A stretch of DNA of 27,765 bases from a virus: IMG/VR virus record IMGVR_UViG_3300028548_004895, positions 1-27,765 of that record; one strand, 5' to 3'. Shown here in pieces: positions 18,754-26,757 of the stretch (the first letter of the stretch is position 1; the number at the start of each line of letters is the position of its first letter). The notes beneath the pieces were generated by a model. The model was not told the origin of the DNA. It made no database searches and worked only from the letters and a program-made list of their open reading frames with translations. The translations under genes were made by a program, and so were the position numbers.

Positions 18754-20214
18754 ATGCTCAATGCTTCTGATGAGGTTATGCGTGAGATTCTTGCTTTAGA
18801 GCAGGCGAAGAAGACGCTTTCTGTTCGAGAGTTGGCTCGCGAGGACTTTATGGTGTTTGCGAAGCATGTGTATGAGGGCTTTATTGAGGGTTCACATCAC
18901 AAGCAGGTGGCCAAGAAGTTTGAGAAGTTGGCCAAGACCCCTGGTTCACGGATCATTGTCAATATGCCGCCTCGTCATACCAAGAGCGAGTTTGCGAGTT
19001 ATTTGTTACCGGCTTGGTTGATAGGCAAGAATCCTAAGTTGAAGATCATTCAGACGACGCATACGGCTGAGTTGGCTGTACGGTTTGGACGTAAGGTAAG
19101 GAACCTTATGGAGTTGGATATTTACAAGGAGATTTTCCCTGAGGTTGATTTGAAGGCTGATTCCAAGGCTGCTGGACGTTGGGAGACGGGCCAGGGAGGG
19201 GAGTATTACGCTGCTGGTGTTGGTGGCGCGATTACTGGTCGTGGTGCGGATTTGTTGATTATTGATGATCCTCATTCGGAGCAGGATGCGTTATCCGAGA
19301 ATGCGATGGAGAATGCGTATGAGTGGTATACGTCTGGTCCTCGTCAGCGGTTACAGCCGGGTGGTTCGATAGTTATTGTTATGACTCGTTGGTCATTGAA
19401 GGATCTTACTGGAAAGTTGTTGAAGGCTCAGAGTTCGGATGTGATGTCTGATCAGTGGGATTTGATAGAGTTCCCGGCGATATTGCCGAGTGGTAATTTG
19501 TTATGGCCACAGTTTTGGAAGAAGGAGGAGTTGTTACGGGTCAAGGCTGCGTTGTCCTTGGGCAAGTGGAATGCACAGTGGCAGCAGAATCCGGTTGCTG
19601 AAGAGGGTGCAATTATTAAGAAGGAGTGGTGGAACGTTTGGGAGAAGGAGGAGATTCCACGGCTTAGTTATGTGATGCAGTCTTATGACACGGCGTTTAG
19701 TAAGAAGGAGACGGCGGATTACTCGGCAATAACGACTTGGGGTGTGTTTGTTCCCAAGGAGGGTGGTCCGGACAACATTATATTGCTGGATGCGAAGCGT
19801 GGCCGGTGGGATTTCCCTGAATTGAAGGCTCAGGCTTTTGAGGAGTATAATTACTGGGAGCCGGACATGGTGTTGATCGAGGCGAAGGCTAGCGGAACAC
19901 CGCTCACGGACGAGTTACGAACGATGGGTATACCCGTTGTGAATTATACACCGTCCAGGGGCAATGATAAGCACACCCGGATGCATATGGTGGCGCCGAT
20001 GTTTGAGTCTGGCAGGGTGTGGGCTCCTGAGAAGAGGTTTTCAGAAGAGGTGATTGACGAGTGCGCGGCGTTCCCTCATGGGGACTATGATGATTACTGT
20101 GACAGCATGTCGATGGCACTTATTAGATACCGTAAAGGCGGCTTTGTTCGTCTTGACACTGACGATGAAGACGAAGAATCTAACTTACTTCTTCATTCAA
20201 GAAGCTACTATTAG
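18754..20214 (+). CDS. terL: Terminase large subunit
   Basis: A 486-residue packaging motor. The ATPase part has IIVNMPPRHTKSEFASYLLP (67-86) as a Walker A-type loop, LLIIDDPH (167-174) as Walker B with D171/D172, and a VMTRW coupling motif (209-213). The nuclease part has QSYDTAFSKKETADYSAITT (309-328, D312), VLIEAKASGTP (373-383, E376) and DDYCDSMSMAL (446-456, D450), an RNase H-like catalytic set. The ATG at 18754 has TTGGAG upstream; a TTG-started upstream extension is not credible. Codons here end mostly in T or G, visibly unlike the replication genes. The gene opens the late operon but is separated from the small subunit by about 4.1 kb. Confidence 0.96.
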   Translation: MLNASDEVMREILALEQAKKTLSVRELAREDFMVFAKHVYEGFIEGSHHKQVAKKFEKLAKTPGSRIIVNMPPRHTKSEFASYLLPAWLIGKNPKLKIIQTTHTAELAVRFGRKVRNLMELDIYKEIFPEVDLKADSKAAGRWETGQGGEYYAAGVGGAITGRGADLLIIDDPHSEQDALSENAMENAYEWYTSGPRQRLQPGGSIVIVMTRWSLKDLTGKLLKAQSSDVMSDQWDLIEFPAILPSGNLLWPQFWKKEELLRVKAALSLGKWNAQWQQNPVAEEGAIIKKEWWNVWEKEEIPRLSYVMQSYDTAFSKKETADYSAITTWGVFVPKEGGPDNIILLDAKRGRWDFPELKAQAFEEYNYWEPDMVLIEAKASGTPLTDELRTMGIPVVNYTPSRGNDKHTRMHMVAPMFESGRVWAPEKRFSEEVIDECAAFPHGDYDDYCDSMSMALIRYRKGGFVRLDTDDEDEESNLLLHSRSYY

Positions 20215-20223
20215 GAGAGTTCC

Positions 20224-20385
20224 ATGGATTGGATCGTTAGTCGTATGAAAGAGCCCTCTAGTTACGCTGCCCTTGGCGGTATCGTAATGGGTATTGGTGT
20301 TATTGTCTCGCAGCCGATCATCGTTGCCGTAGGCATTGTGGGCGGCGTTGTTGGTTTCCTGCTGAAGGAAAAAGGCGTAATCTAA
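20224..20385 (+). CDS. Small two-helix membrane protein, holin candidate (53 aa)
   Basis: The ATG has TAGGAGAG upstream, 9 bp after the large terminase stop. The 53-residue product starts MDWIVSRMKEPSSYAALGGI and continues with two short hydrophobic helices, AALGGIVMGIGVIVS and IIVAVGIVGGVVGFLL, ending KEKGVI. The (R/K)LKEPSxxA...LLxEKG pattern is seen in phage membrane proteins often called holin-like. Size and topology suit a pinholin-type or class II holin, but position alone cannot prove that. It is a plausible lysis-timing protein for this cassette. Confidence 0.65.
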   Translation: MDWIVSRMKEPSSYAALGGIVMGIGVIVSQPIIVAVGIVGGVVGFLLKEKGVI

Positions 20386-20390
20386 CCCAA

Positions 20391-20978
20391 ATGGTTACGC
20401 AAGCGGCGCTGACTTCGTGCGCGCTAGTTGCGGTATTTTTTGTTTTTGCTACAGCGGCGCACGCCACTGACACGGTAACTTCGGCTACCGTGAGCAGTTC
20501 AACTGTGGTTGATAAGGCTCCGCCCACTGCCAGTAGCCCGTCTATCGTTGTGAACAATAGCGACATCTGCCAAGTCGGCAGCAGCGGCGCAGTCCAGACA
20601 AGTTTGTTTGGTCTTAGCGGCGGTACGACCACACGCGATCTCAACTGTGAGCGCATTAAGTTATCTAGGGCTGTCTACGGCATGGGCCTGAAGGTTGCTG
20701 GGATTTCCCTGCTGTGTCAGGAGGTCCGGGTGTTTGATGCGCTTTGGATGGCGGGTACGCCCTGCCCCTATCTGGGCAGCATTGGAAACGAGGCTCGAGA
20801 AAAGTGGATAGAGAACCCCAAGAAATCTCCACATGGCGCAATTCTTAGAGAGTATGTTGTAGAGCTAGCTGAGAAAAAAGCCGAGGAAGAGGCCGAAGCT
20901 AAGAGGCAGGGTCGCGCTGTCTTGCAGCCAGCCGATGAGTTCTTCGTTAATGATCAAGATTATTTTGGTTCCGACTGA
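20391..20978 (+). CDS. Exported protein with signal peptide, unknown function
   Basis: A 195-residue protein with a clear signal peptide (ALTSCALVAVFFVFATAAHA, cleavage likely after residue 25). A Ser/Thr/Val-rich linker follows, then a Cys-containing core: DICQVGSSGAVQTSLFGLSG, LNCERIKLSRAVYGMGLKVA, LLCQEVR and GTPCPYLG. The last 50 residues are helical and acidic. Paired cysteines suggest disulfides in the periplasm. Similar proteins seem to occur next to phage structural genes, with no known role. It lacks a recognisable lysozyme, amidase or peptidase motif. No ribosome-binding site is clear, and the start is 5 bp after the holin-like stop. Confidence 0.7.
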   Translation: MVTQAALTSCALVAVFFVFATAAHATDTVTSATVSSSTVVDKAPPTASSPSIVVNNSDICQVGSSGAVQTSLFGLSGGTTTRDLNCERIKLSRAVYGMGLKVAGISLLCQEVRVFDALWMAGTPCPYLGSIGNEAREKWIENPKKSPHGAILREYVVELAEKKAEEEAEAKRQGRAVLQPADEFFVNDQDYFGSD

Positions 20979-22333
20979 TGCGTTGGCTGTTAGCACTGGT
21001 CCTCCTTGTATCCCCCGCAATGGCCGAGGAAGTGACGACGGCAAATGTGACGCCGGATATGTCTGCGTTTATAGCGAGCGGCAGCACGCAAACTGGATCA
21101 GGTTGTTCGGCGGGGCAGTTCTGTACGGGTAACGCTAGCAACGGCGGCGGAACATATACGTCCAGCTTTGACGTTCCACTGACCGAGGCCGAGGTGCAGC
21201 GGGGATTTACTGTTAATCAATTCGTAGATGTTACAAGCCACCCGTCGAACGCCACGCGGACTACTTGTGGCAGCATCACTCAAGTAGGAGATTGCCGAGA
21301 CATATTCAGTATGACGGTTGCGTTGTTTAATACCGCGAACGCTGTAGTCGAGAAGTTTGAGCGCGAAATCGAGTTAGACTTTGGCGGTAACCGAACATTT
21401 TCTTTTACCGACGTAATTTTACCCAACACCTTTAGCATATTGACGGGGGAGTTCCAGCTATTCGGAATAGATGCCGGGTTTCACTCTGGAGCTTTCGGTC
21501 CCCAATTCTCAACACCCGGCGTTACGTTTACATATCAGGATATAGTTGAACAGCAGGTTCTGGAGCAGATCGCGCAACTTGATACTCAGATTGCGTTTAC
21601 TCCACCACCACCAGAGATAGCAGCAGCGCCCCCGCCACCACCTGCTGCCCCACCACCTGTTCAAACTGTTGTCGCTGCGTATGTTGAACCAGCAGCGCCA
21701 GCACCTCCGCCCGTAGTTGCACAAATTCAGACAACGCAGCCAGAGCCGCAGGAACAGCAGCAAGAAGCGCAGGTAGAAGCAGCCATCGAAATGGAAATGC
21801 AGACGCAGCCCGAACCTCAAGCCGAGCAGCAGCCCGAACCTCAAGCTGAACCCGAACAACAGCAGGAACAGCAACCAGAACCCCAAGAGCAAGCCGAAGC
21901 CGAGCCAGAGGCTGAACCCGAACCAGAACAACAGGCAGAAGCGGAACCTGAGCCGGAACAACAGGCAGAACCGCAGGAGGCTGTTGAAGCTGAACCTGAG
22001 CCGGAGCCCGAACCCGAGCAACAGCAAGCAGAAGCCGAGCCCGAGCCTCAGACAAAACAGGAAAAACAGAAGGCAGCAGCCGAGAGGGTTGTTAAGAAGA
22101 TCGCGCCATCACAGCGGTACAGCGCAGCTAGTCAGGCAACGACGATGGTCGTGATGAATATGCTGGCGGGAAAGATCGCGACGGATGTGACGATGGTAGA
22201 CACCCAAGGCTTCTTCCCGGCAACCGGAATGACGGACAACCGAAGTATAAGCAATCCGTTGCAAGATTACACCATGTTTGGTGGCTCAAATGCCACACAT
22301 GACCGGCTCATGCAATCAGAATGGAACCGATAA
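20978..22333 (+). CDS. Exported protein with Pro/Glu/Gln-rich periplasm-spanning-type linker
   Basis: A 451-residue protein starting in a TGATG overlap. It has a signal peptide (MRWLLALVLLVSPAMA), a predicted beta-rich globular domain (about 20-195) with two close cysteine pairs (43/49 and 97/106), and a PPPP-rich hinge (208-246). A long Glu/Pro/Gln repeat tract follows (about 254-360, units like PEPQAEQQ and EAEPEPEQQ), then a C-terminal domain starting SQRYSAASQATTMVVMNMLA. The Glu-Pro repeat resembles the extended spacer of TonB, which bridges the periplasm. The gene is coupled to its neighbour by a TAATG overlap. It may link the outer and inner layers of the host envelope or sit in the virion; the function is unknown. 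Confidence 0.75.
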   Translation: MRWLLALVLLVSPAMAEEVTTANVTPDMSAFIASGSTQTGSGCSAGQFCTGNASNGGGTYTSSFDVPLTEAEVQRGFTVNQFVDVTSHPSNATRTTCGSITQVGDCRDIFSMTVALFNTANAVVEKFEREIELDFGGNRTFSFTDVILPNTFSILTGEFQLFGIDAGFHSGAFGPQFSTPGVTFTYQDIVEQQVLEQIAQLDTQIAFTPPPPEIAAAPPPPPAAPPPVQTVVAAYVEPAAPAPPPVVAQIQTTQPEPQEQQQEAQVEAAIEMEMQTQPEPQAEQQPEPQAEPEQQQEQQPEPQEQAEAEPEAEPEPEQQAEAEPEPEQQAEPQEAVEAEPEPEPEPEQQQAEAEPEPQTKQEKQKAAAERVVKKIAPSQRYSAASQATTMVVMNMLAGKIATDVTMVDTQGFFPATGMTDNRSISNPLQDYTMFGGSNATHDRLMQSEWNR

Positions 22334-22569
22334 TGGATTTTGTATTGGAGTATTGGTCACAGATTTTTGTTGTTCTGGGCGCTTTTGCAGCCGCCGTGAA
22401 GATGAACTCTGTCGTCCACATCCTTCGGCGTGATCTCGATATTTTAGCTACGGACATCAAGCGCCGAGACACCTATGTCGAGACGGTTAAAATACGCGCC
22501 GAGGTTGATCAAATAAACAAGAACATCTCCTCCCTATGGGACCAGATGAACAAATTGAAAGAAAAGTAA
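22333..22569 (+). CDS. Small membrane protein with coiled coil (78 aa)
   Basis: The start at 22333 forms a TAATG overlap with the preceding stop (an in-frame ATG at 22321 would add 4 residues). One N-terminal membrane helix (SQIFVVLGAFAAAVKMNSVV) is followed by a charged helix that looks like a coiled coil (IRAEVDQINKNISSLWDQMN). It has the design of phage membrane-anchored rods or holin partners. It overlaps the next gene by 1 nt (TAATG). Confidence 0.65.
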   Translation: MDFVLEYWSQIFVVLGAFAAAVKMNSVVHILRRDLDILATDIKRRDTYVETVKIRAEVDQINKNISSLWDQMNKLKEK

Positions 22570-23099
22570 TGGCTGAGATAGAAGTTGGCGGAATCAAGTT
22601 TAAGGGCGGCAAAATTGTGGTTGTGCTAACGGCTCTGTCTACAGCAGGCGGTGCGTTGTGGGGCGGCTTTGAGTTCTGGAAAGACTACGAAGACATGAAG
22701 GCAAAGATATCTAGCTACAGCGCCCCCGACCTGTCCGGCATTCGTCAGGAGTTGGCGGTGCAAAACGAGACGGTTGATGCCGTTACCACAGAGATGGCAA
22801 GTGTCCGGTTGCGCGTGGCAGAAATACAACAGCTATCCCGAGACCTGCGCGAGGATGTTCGCAGCGACAGCGCTAAACTGTACGAGGCTATCAGCGCTGT
22901 AGATCGCCGGTCGCGAGATGCTGATGCGGATACACGCGCTGCAATGCGCCAAGCTGAGAAGACGCTACGCGACATTAGCTCGTCTGCATCAGAGAGGTTC
23001 GACAGCAAGATAAACAGCGTCGATGCCAAGCTCGATGCCCTAGAGGCTCGGTTAAACAAGACGCTACAGCGCGCCCTTGACAACCCATTGCTAAAATAA
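22569..23099 (+). CDS. Membrane-anchored coiled-coil protein (176 aa)
   Basis: The start at 22569 (TAATG overlap) gives MAEIEVGGIKFKGGKIVVVL. The membrane helix is KIVVVLTALSTAGGALWGGF (15-34). The rest is a long helical rod with heptad-like sequence (SGIRQELAVQNETVDAVTTE, AEKTLRDISSSASERFDSKI), so it probably extends into the periplasm. It resembles phage membrane-anchored rods of unknown function. An earlier in-frame start at 22536 would lie inside the upstream gene and is less likely. Confidence 0.65.
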   Translation: MAEIEVGGIKFKGGKIVVVLTALSTAGGALWGGFEFWKDYEDMKAKISSYSAPDLSGIRQELAVQNETVDAVTTEMASVRLRVAEIQQLSRDLREDVRSDSAKLYEAISAVDRRSRDADADTRAAMRQAEKTLRDISSSASERFDSKINSVDAKLDALEARLNKTLQRALDNPLLK

Positions 23100-23109
23100 G
23101 GAACGTAGT

Positions 23110-23421
23110 ATGGTACAGAAGAAACTACAGAAAGACTCAAAGCACAACGACCTTGATCTCGACGGCGACGGCGTTGTTAGTGATTCGGAATTAGCGGCGG
23201 TGGAGGCTTTGGAAAAACACGAGAAGGCAGACGCGCAGCGTCGTATGGCGTGGGTAGCCATGCTGTCTATGATCTTCTTTACACTTGCAGTCTTTCTTCC
23301 AATCTTCCCAGATGGTAGGATTAAAGCGTTATCTGACTTGTTCGGCTTGTTCTATATCGGCCAAGCAGGTGTTGTCGGAGCCTATATGGGTATGACAGCA
23401 TATATGTCGAAGGGTAAATAA
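23110..23421 (+). CDS. Two-helix membrane protein with an EF-hand motif (103 aa)
   Basis: A 103-residue protein. Residues 16-27 (DLDGDGVVSDSE) form a complete EF-hand calcium-binding loop with acidic residues at positions 1, 3, 5 and 12, followed by a helix (LAAVEALEKHEKADAQRRMA). Two membrane helices are then predicted: WVAMLSMIFFTLAVFLPIF and YIGQAGVVGAYMGMTAYM. The Ca2+-binding end is on the N-terminal side, so it may be cytoplasmic or periplasmic depending on topology. AAGGAA supports the start. A holin-like function is conceivable; calcium sensing in a phage membrane protein would be unusual. Confidence 0.7.
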   Translation: MVQKKLQKDSKHNDLDLDGDGVVSDSELAAVEALEKHEKADAQRRMAWVAMLSMIFFTLAVFLPIFPDGRIKALSDLFGLFYIGQAGVVGAYMGMTAYMSKGK

Positions 23422-23822
23422 TGCTCAAGATATACGCGATTATTGTAGTTGTTGGTTTCGTAGGCAGTTCTGCTTATGGTGCTTACTACTATTACAAAGA
23501 CAGTCAGCAGCGTATTCAGATACTGACCGAAAACACAGCCAAGCTGGAGACGGCAAAACTTATCCAAGATGATACAATTAACACTTTGATTGAGGACCGA
23601 GACCGGTTTGCGGAATTAACCAGCGAGCTACAGACGAACCTCAACAAGGCGAACGTGTATAAGGATGTTTTAATCAGCAAGCTGAGAAAGCATGATTTGG
23701 CGGCACTTAGTTTGAAAAAACCGGGTTTGGTAGAGGGTAAGATAAACAATGGCACAGCAAAATTGTTCCGCTCGCTGGAAGTTCTTTCCGGCGCTGTTGC
23801 TCCTGCCCCTGCTGCTAAGTAG
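23421..23822 (+). CDS. Putative inner-membrane spanin (i-spanin)
   Basis: A 133-residue protein coupled to the previous gene (TAATG). It has a single N-terminal membrane helix (YAIIVVVGFVGSSAYGAYYY), then a long periplasmic coiled coil (28-80), then KLRKHDLAALSLKKPGLVEG and a C-terminal Ala/Pro-rich tail. This is the i-spanin layout; the (R)KHDLxxLxxxKPGLVE block is one I recall in marine phage spanins. The following gene overlaps it by 74 nt in another frame and encodes a lipoprotein, the classic Rz/Rz1 arrangement. Spanins fuse inner and outer membranes in the last step of host lysis. Confidence 0.75.
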   Translation: MLKIYAIIVVVGFVGSSAYGAYYYYKDSQQRIQILTENTAKLETAKLIQDDTINTLIEDRDRFAELTSELQTNLNKANVYKDVLISKLRKHDLAALSLKKPGLVEGKINNGTAKLFRSLEVLSGAVAPAPAAK

Positions 23823-24147
23823 CTGCACGAGCTTCAAGGACATACTGCCGGTCACAATAAAGACCGTTGAGGTTGAGCGTCAGATACCCACGCAGAACCG
23901 ACCTCGCCCTATGTCTTTAAACGACATACACTTCTATGTTGTTACCGAGGATACGTTCGAGGAGTTCCGGCAGAGGTTCGTTGCAGAGAACGGAGACTTT
24001 TTGTTTTACGCACTAAGCGTGCGAGACTACGAGACGCTAGCTTTGAACATGGTTGAGATTAAGCGGTTCCTAGAACAGCAAAAGCAGATTATAATTTACT
24101 ATGAAAAAGCCGTGAAGCCGAAAGACAATCAAGAAAAGGGTATGTAG
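23749..24147 (+). CDS. Putative outer-membrane spanin lipoprotein (o-spanin)
   Basis: A 132-residue protein with a lipoprotein signal: FFPALLLLPLLLSSCT, lipobox LSSC with C26 as the likely acylated residue. The mature part, about 106 residues, has QNRPRPMSLNDIHFYVVTED and LALNMVEIKRFLEQQKQIII. Its 5' end is embedded in the i-spanin gene, in a different frame, as in Rz1. It is longer than classical Rz1 lipoproteins (40-60 aa) and carries a folded domain, a form I recall in marine phages. It should tether to the outer membrane and pair with the i-spanin. Confidence 0.7.
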   Translation: MAQQNCSARWKFFPALLLLPLLLSSCTSFKDILPVTIKTVEVERQIPTQNRPRPMSLNDIHFYVVTEDTFEEFRQRFVAENGDFLFYALSVRDYETLALNMVEIKRFLEQQKQIIIYYEKAVKPKDNQEKGM

Positions 24148-24150
24148 CAA

Positions 24151-26559
24151 ATGGCTAATGAACCGACTTCCTTAATAGATGGAGGAATGCCTTCCGGAGG
24201 AATGCCTCTTGGTGGGCTGTCCGATCAAGAGATCGAAGTAGAGGAGATTGAAGATCCTACTGAGATGATTGAAGAAGAAGACGGTTCGGTTGTTTTGAAT
24301 TTTGGCAATCAGTTTGAATCGATGATGGGGGAAGAACTTCAAACTGATCCCGACGCAAATCTTGCGGAAGTTTTGGACGAACGTGAGTTGATGGATATCA
24401 GTTCGGAACTGATGGGTTATTACGAAGACGACAAAGCTGGACGGCAAGAGTGGGAAGACGCTTATACTGAAGGTCTTGATCTGCTTGGTCTTAAATATGA
24501 GAACCGAGATCAGCCGTTTAGGGGTTCTAGCGGCGTCACCCACCCCGTTATTGCTGAAGCGGTGACCCAGTTCCAAGCGCAGGCTTACAAGGAGCTCCTT
24601 CCAAGTTCTGGACCAGTACGAACCCAGATTATTGGCGCGACGACACCTGAAGTAGAGCAGCAATCTCATCGTGTTCAGGAGTTCATGAACTTTCAGATCA
24701 CTCACGTTATGGATGAGTACGATCCGGAGATGGATCGCCTTCTGTTTTATCTCCCCTTAGCCGGGAGCGCGTTTAAAAAGGTTTACTTTGACGATATTTT
24801 AGATCGAGCGGTTTCTCGTTTCGTTCCGGCAGATGATTTAGTTGTACCGTACAACGCAACGGACCTTTCTTCGGCCTCGCGTGTCACTCATGTCATTCGG
24901 ATGAACACGAATGATGTAAGGAAGAACCAGGCTGCTGGGTTTTACCGCGACGTGGACATTTCAGCTTACCAAAGCGACGACGAAGTTCGTGAAAAGGAGC
25001 GTAGTCTCTCCGGAATTGAGCGAACAGGCGGCGATGATCAGGATTGTACCCTTTTAGAGGTGCATACCGATCTTGACCTCCTTGGTTTTGAGCATGTTAG
25101 CCCTCTTGATGGCGAAGAGACCGGAATTAAGCTCCCCTACATCGTGACTATAGACGAGGGAAGTCAGAAGGTTCTGTCTGTGCGACGAAACTGGAACGAG
25201 GGCGACGAGTATTACAAAAAAATACAGTACTTCTCGCACTATAAGTTCCTCCCTGGCTTAGGTTTCTACGGATTTGGGCTTCTCCACATGATTGGTGGTC
25301 TCGGACGATCCGCCACATCTATTTTGAGGCAACTTATTGATGCAGGTACTCTCGCTAACCTTCCTGCTGGCTTTAAAGCTCGCGGTATTAGGATTCGTGA
25401 TTCTGACGAGCCTTTGTCTCCTGGCGAGTTTCGCGATATTGATGTTCCCGGCGGTGCTTTACGAGAAAGTATTATGCCTCTTCCCTACAAAGAGCCCAGC
25501 CAGACGCTGATGTCTCTTTTAGGGTTTGTCGTGGATGCCGGTCGTCGCTTTGCAGCTATTGCAGACTTGCAAGTAGGGGACGGAAACCAGCAGGCAGCGG
25601 TTGGAACCACGGTAGCTCTTTTAGAGCGTGGTTCTAAGGTGATGTCAGCCATACACAAGCGCCTGCACTACGCACAGAAGCAAGAGTTCAGGATGCTTGC
25701 TAGAGTGTTTGCTGAGTCACTTCCACCCATGTACCCGTATGATGTGTATGGCGCCGAAGCTTCGATTAAACAGACTGATTTCGATGATCGTGTAGATGTT
25801 ATTCCGGTATCGGACCCAAATATCTTTTCAATGTCGCAACGTCTTGCACTTGCCCAGACACAGCTTGAGTTAGCTCAGTCAAACCCGCAAATGCACAATC
25901 TTCATGAGGCGTATCGTCGTATTTATGAAGCGATAGGCGTTACTAACATTGAAACGTTACTTCCTACGCCACAGCCGGCTCAACCAACTGATCCGGCAAT
26001 TGAGAATGCTAAGTCTATCATTCAGGAGGCTTTGCAGGCTTTTCCGACGCAGGATCACGACGCGCACATGACGGCGCACATTATCTTTATGAAGACACCT
26101 ATAGCGGCTTCTTCTCCCCCTATCTTTGCTCTTTTGCAGGCTCATCTTTGTGAACATGTTGCGTTCAAGGCTCGAGGTGTCGTTGACGCTGAGATGCGGT
26201 CCATGATGGAGCAGGCTATGCAGACGGGTCAGCAGCCTCCGCCGGTTGACGTAGAGGCAAAGGTTGCCGAGCTTATTGCTCAGTATACTGAAGAGGTCAT
26301 GTCAACTCTAATGCCGCCACCGGAAGGGGAAGTAGATCCTCTAGTGGAGCTTCGTTCTAAGGAACTGGACATCAAAGCGGCAGATCTACAGCGTAAGACG
26401 AAAGAGTTTGATCAGCGCCTGTTGTTTGATATTGAGAAAGAGGAAGCTAAGGAAGAGATGTCCGCAGAGAAGATTGATTCTCAGGAGGATATTGCCCTAC
26501 TACGTGCAGAGGTTAACCGAGAACGGATTAATCAAGGAACACCGGGAAGAGGTAACTAG
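24151..26559 (+). CDS. Portal protein (P22-like)
   Basis: An 802-residue protein. After an acidic N-terminus (EVEEIEDPTEMIEEEDGSVV) it shows WEDAYTEGLDLLGLKYENRD, FRGSSGVTHPVIAEAVTQFQ, then LPLAGSAFKKVYFDD and VPADDLVVPYNATDL, the hallmark blocks of podovirus-type portals. A VGTTVALLERGSKVMSAIHK helix and a long C-terminal helical barrel (about 660-800) rich in Glu/Gln/Lys follow. The portal forms the 12-fold ring at one capsid vertex through which the terminase pumps DNA. It follows the o-spanin gene by 3 bp. No ribosome-binding site is strong. This gene is the clearest evidence of a tailed phage with a P22- or podovirus-like head. Confidence 0.95.
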   Translation: MANEPTSLIDGGMPSGGMPLGGLSDQEIEVEEIEDPTEMIEEEDGSVVLNFGNQFESMMGEELQTDPDANLAEVLDERELMDISSELMGYYEDDKAGRQEWEDAYTEGLDLLGLKYENRDQPFRGSSGVTHPVIAEAVTQFQAQAYKELLPSSGPVRTQIIGATTPEVEQQSHRVQEFMNFQITHVMDEYDPEMDRLLFYLPLAGSAFKKVYFDDILDRAVSRFVPADDLVVPYNATDLSSASRVTHVIRMNTNDVRKNQAAGFYRDVDISAYQSDDEVREKERSLSGIERTGGDDQDCTLLEVHTDLDLLGFEHVSPLDGEETGIKLPYIVTIDEGSQKVLSVRRNWNEGDEYYKKIQYFSHYKFLPGLGFYGFGLLHMIGGLGRSATSILRQLIDAGTLANLPAGFKARGIRIRDSDEPLSPGEFRDIDVPGGALRESIMPLPYKEPSQTLMSLLGFVVDAGRRFAAIADLQVGDGNQQAAVGTTVALLERGSKVMSAIHKRLHYAQKQEFRMLARVFAESLPPMYPYDVYGAEASIKQTDFDDRVDVIPVSDPNIFSMSQRLALAQTQLELAQSNPQMHNLHEAYRRIYEAIGVTNIETLLPTPQPAQPTDPAIENAKSIIQEALQAFPTQDHDAHMTAHIIFMKTPIAASSPPIFALLQAHLCEHVAFKARGVVDAEMRSMMEQAMQTGQQPPPVDVEAKVAELIAQYTEEVMSTLMPPPEGEVDPLVELRSKELDIKAADLQRKTKEFDQRLLFDIEKEEAKEEMSAEKIDSQEDIALLRAEVNRERINQGTPGRGN

Positions 26560-26561
26560 AG

Positions 26562-26741
26562 ATGGCCAAGAACATGACCCATTACTTTAGGGATGGAACT
26601 AAGCATCCTGGTGAGAGACACAAGATGCCCAACGGCGATCTTCATAGCGGATCCAAACACGGCACTAATAGCAAAAGACTTTATCACTATTCCGAGTTGC
26701 CGTCTGCTTCCGCAAAGAAGAAGGCTAGGAAGAGGGCGTGA
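26562..26741 (+). CDS. Small basic phage protein (59 aa)
   Basis: A 59-residue product starting MAKNMTHYFRDGTKHPGERH and containing KMPNGDLHSGSKHGTNSKRL and a lysine-rich end. The HYFxDGTxHxGxxHKMPNGxLH(S/T)G pattern is one I recall in small marine phage proteins next to portals. An AGAGG ribosome-binding site lies upstream. Two bases separate it from the portal stop, and its stop is immediately followed by the parS site. Its basic charge fits nucleic-acid binding or virion DNA; the role is unknown. Confidence 0.65.
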   Translation: MAKNMTHYFRDGTKHPGERHKMPNGDLHSGSKHGTNSKRLYHYSELPSASAKKKARKRA

Positions 26742-26757
26742 TGTTTCACGTGAAACA
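26742..26757. promoter_or_regulatory. parS: Perfect bacterial parS (ParB binding) site
   Basis: TGTTTCACGTGAAACA is an exact match to the consensus parS centromere site of bacterial chromosomes, a 16-bp palindrome bound by ParB-CTP clamps. It starts right after the stop of the 59-aa gene and ends 2 bp before the next ATG, where a ribosome-binding site would normally be. By simple arithmetic (uniform bases) a given 16-mer is expected about 6 in a million in a window of this size. No parA or parB gene is present in the window, so host ParB is the likely ligand. Confidence 0.85.

Noticed and set aside
21509-22027. Minus-strand frames rich in Leu/Phe/Arg opposite the Pro/Glu-rich protein
   Set aside because: The low-complexity codons of the sense gene create long open frames with biased composition in antisense; no start signal or family features were seen.
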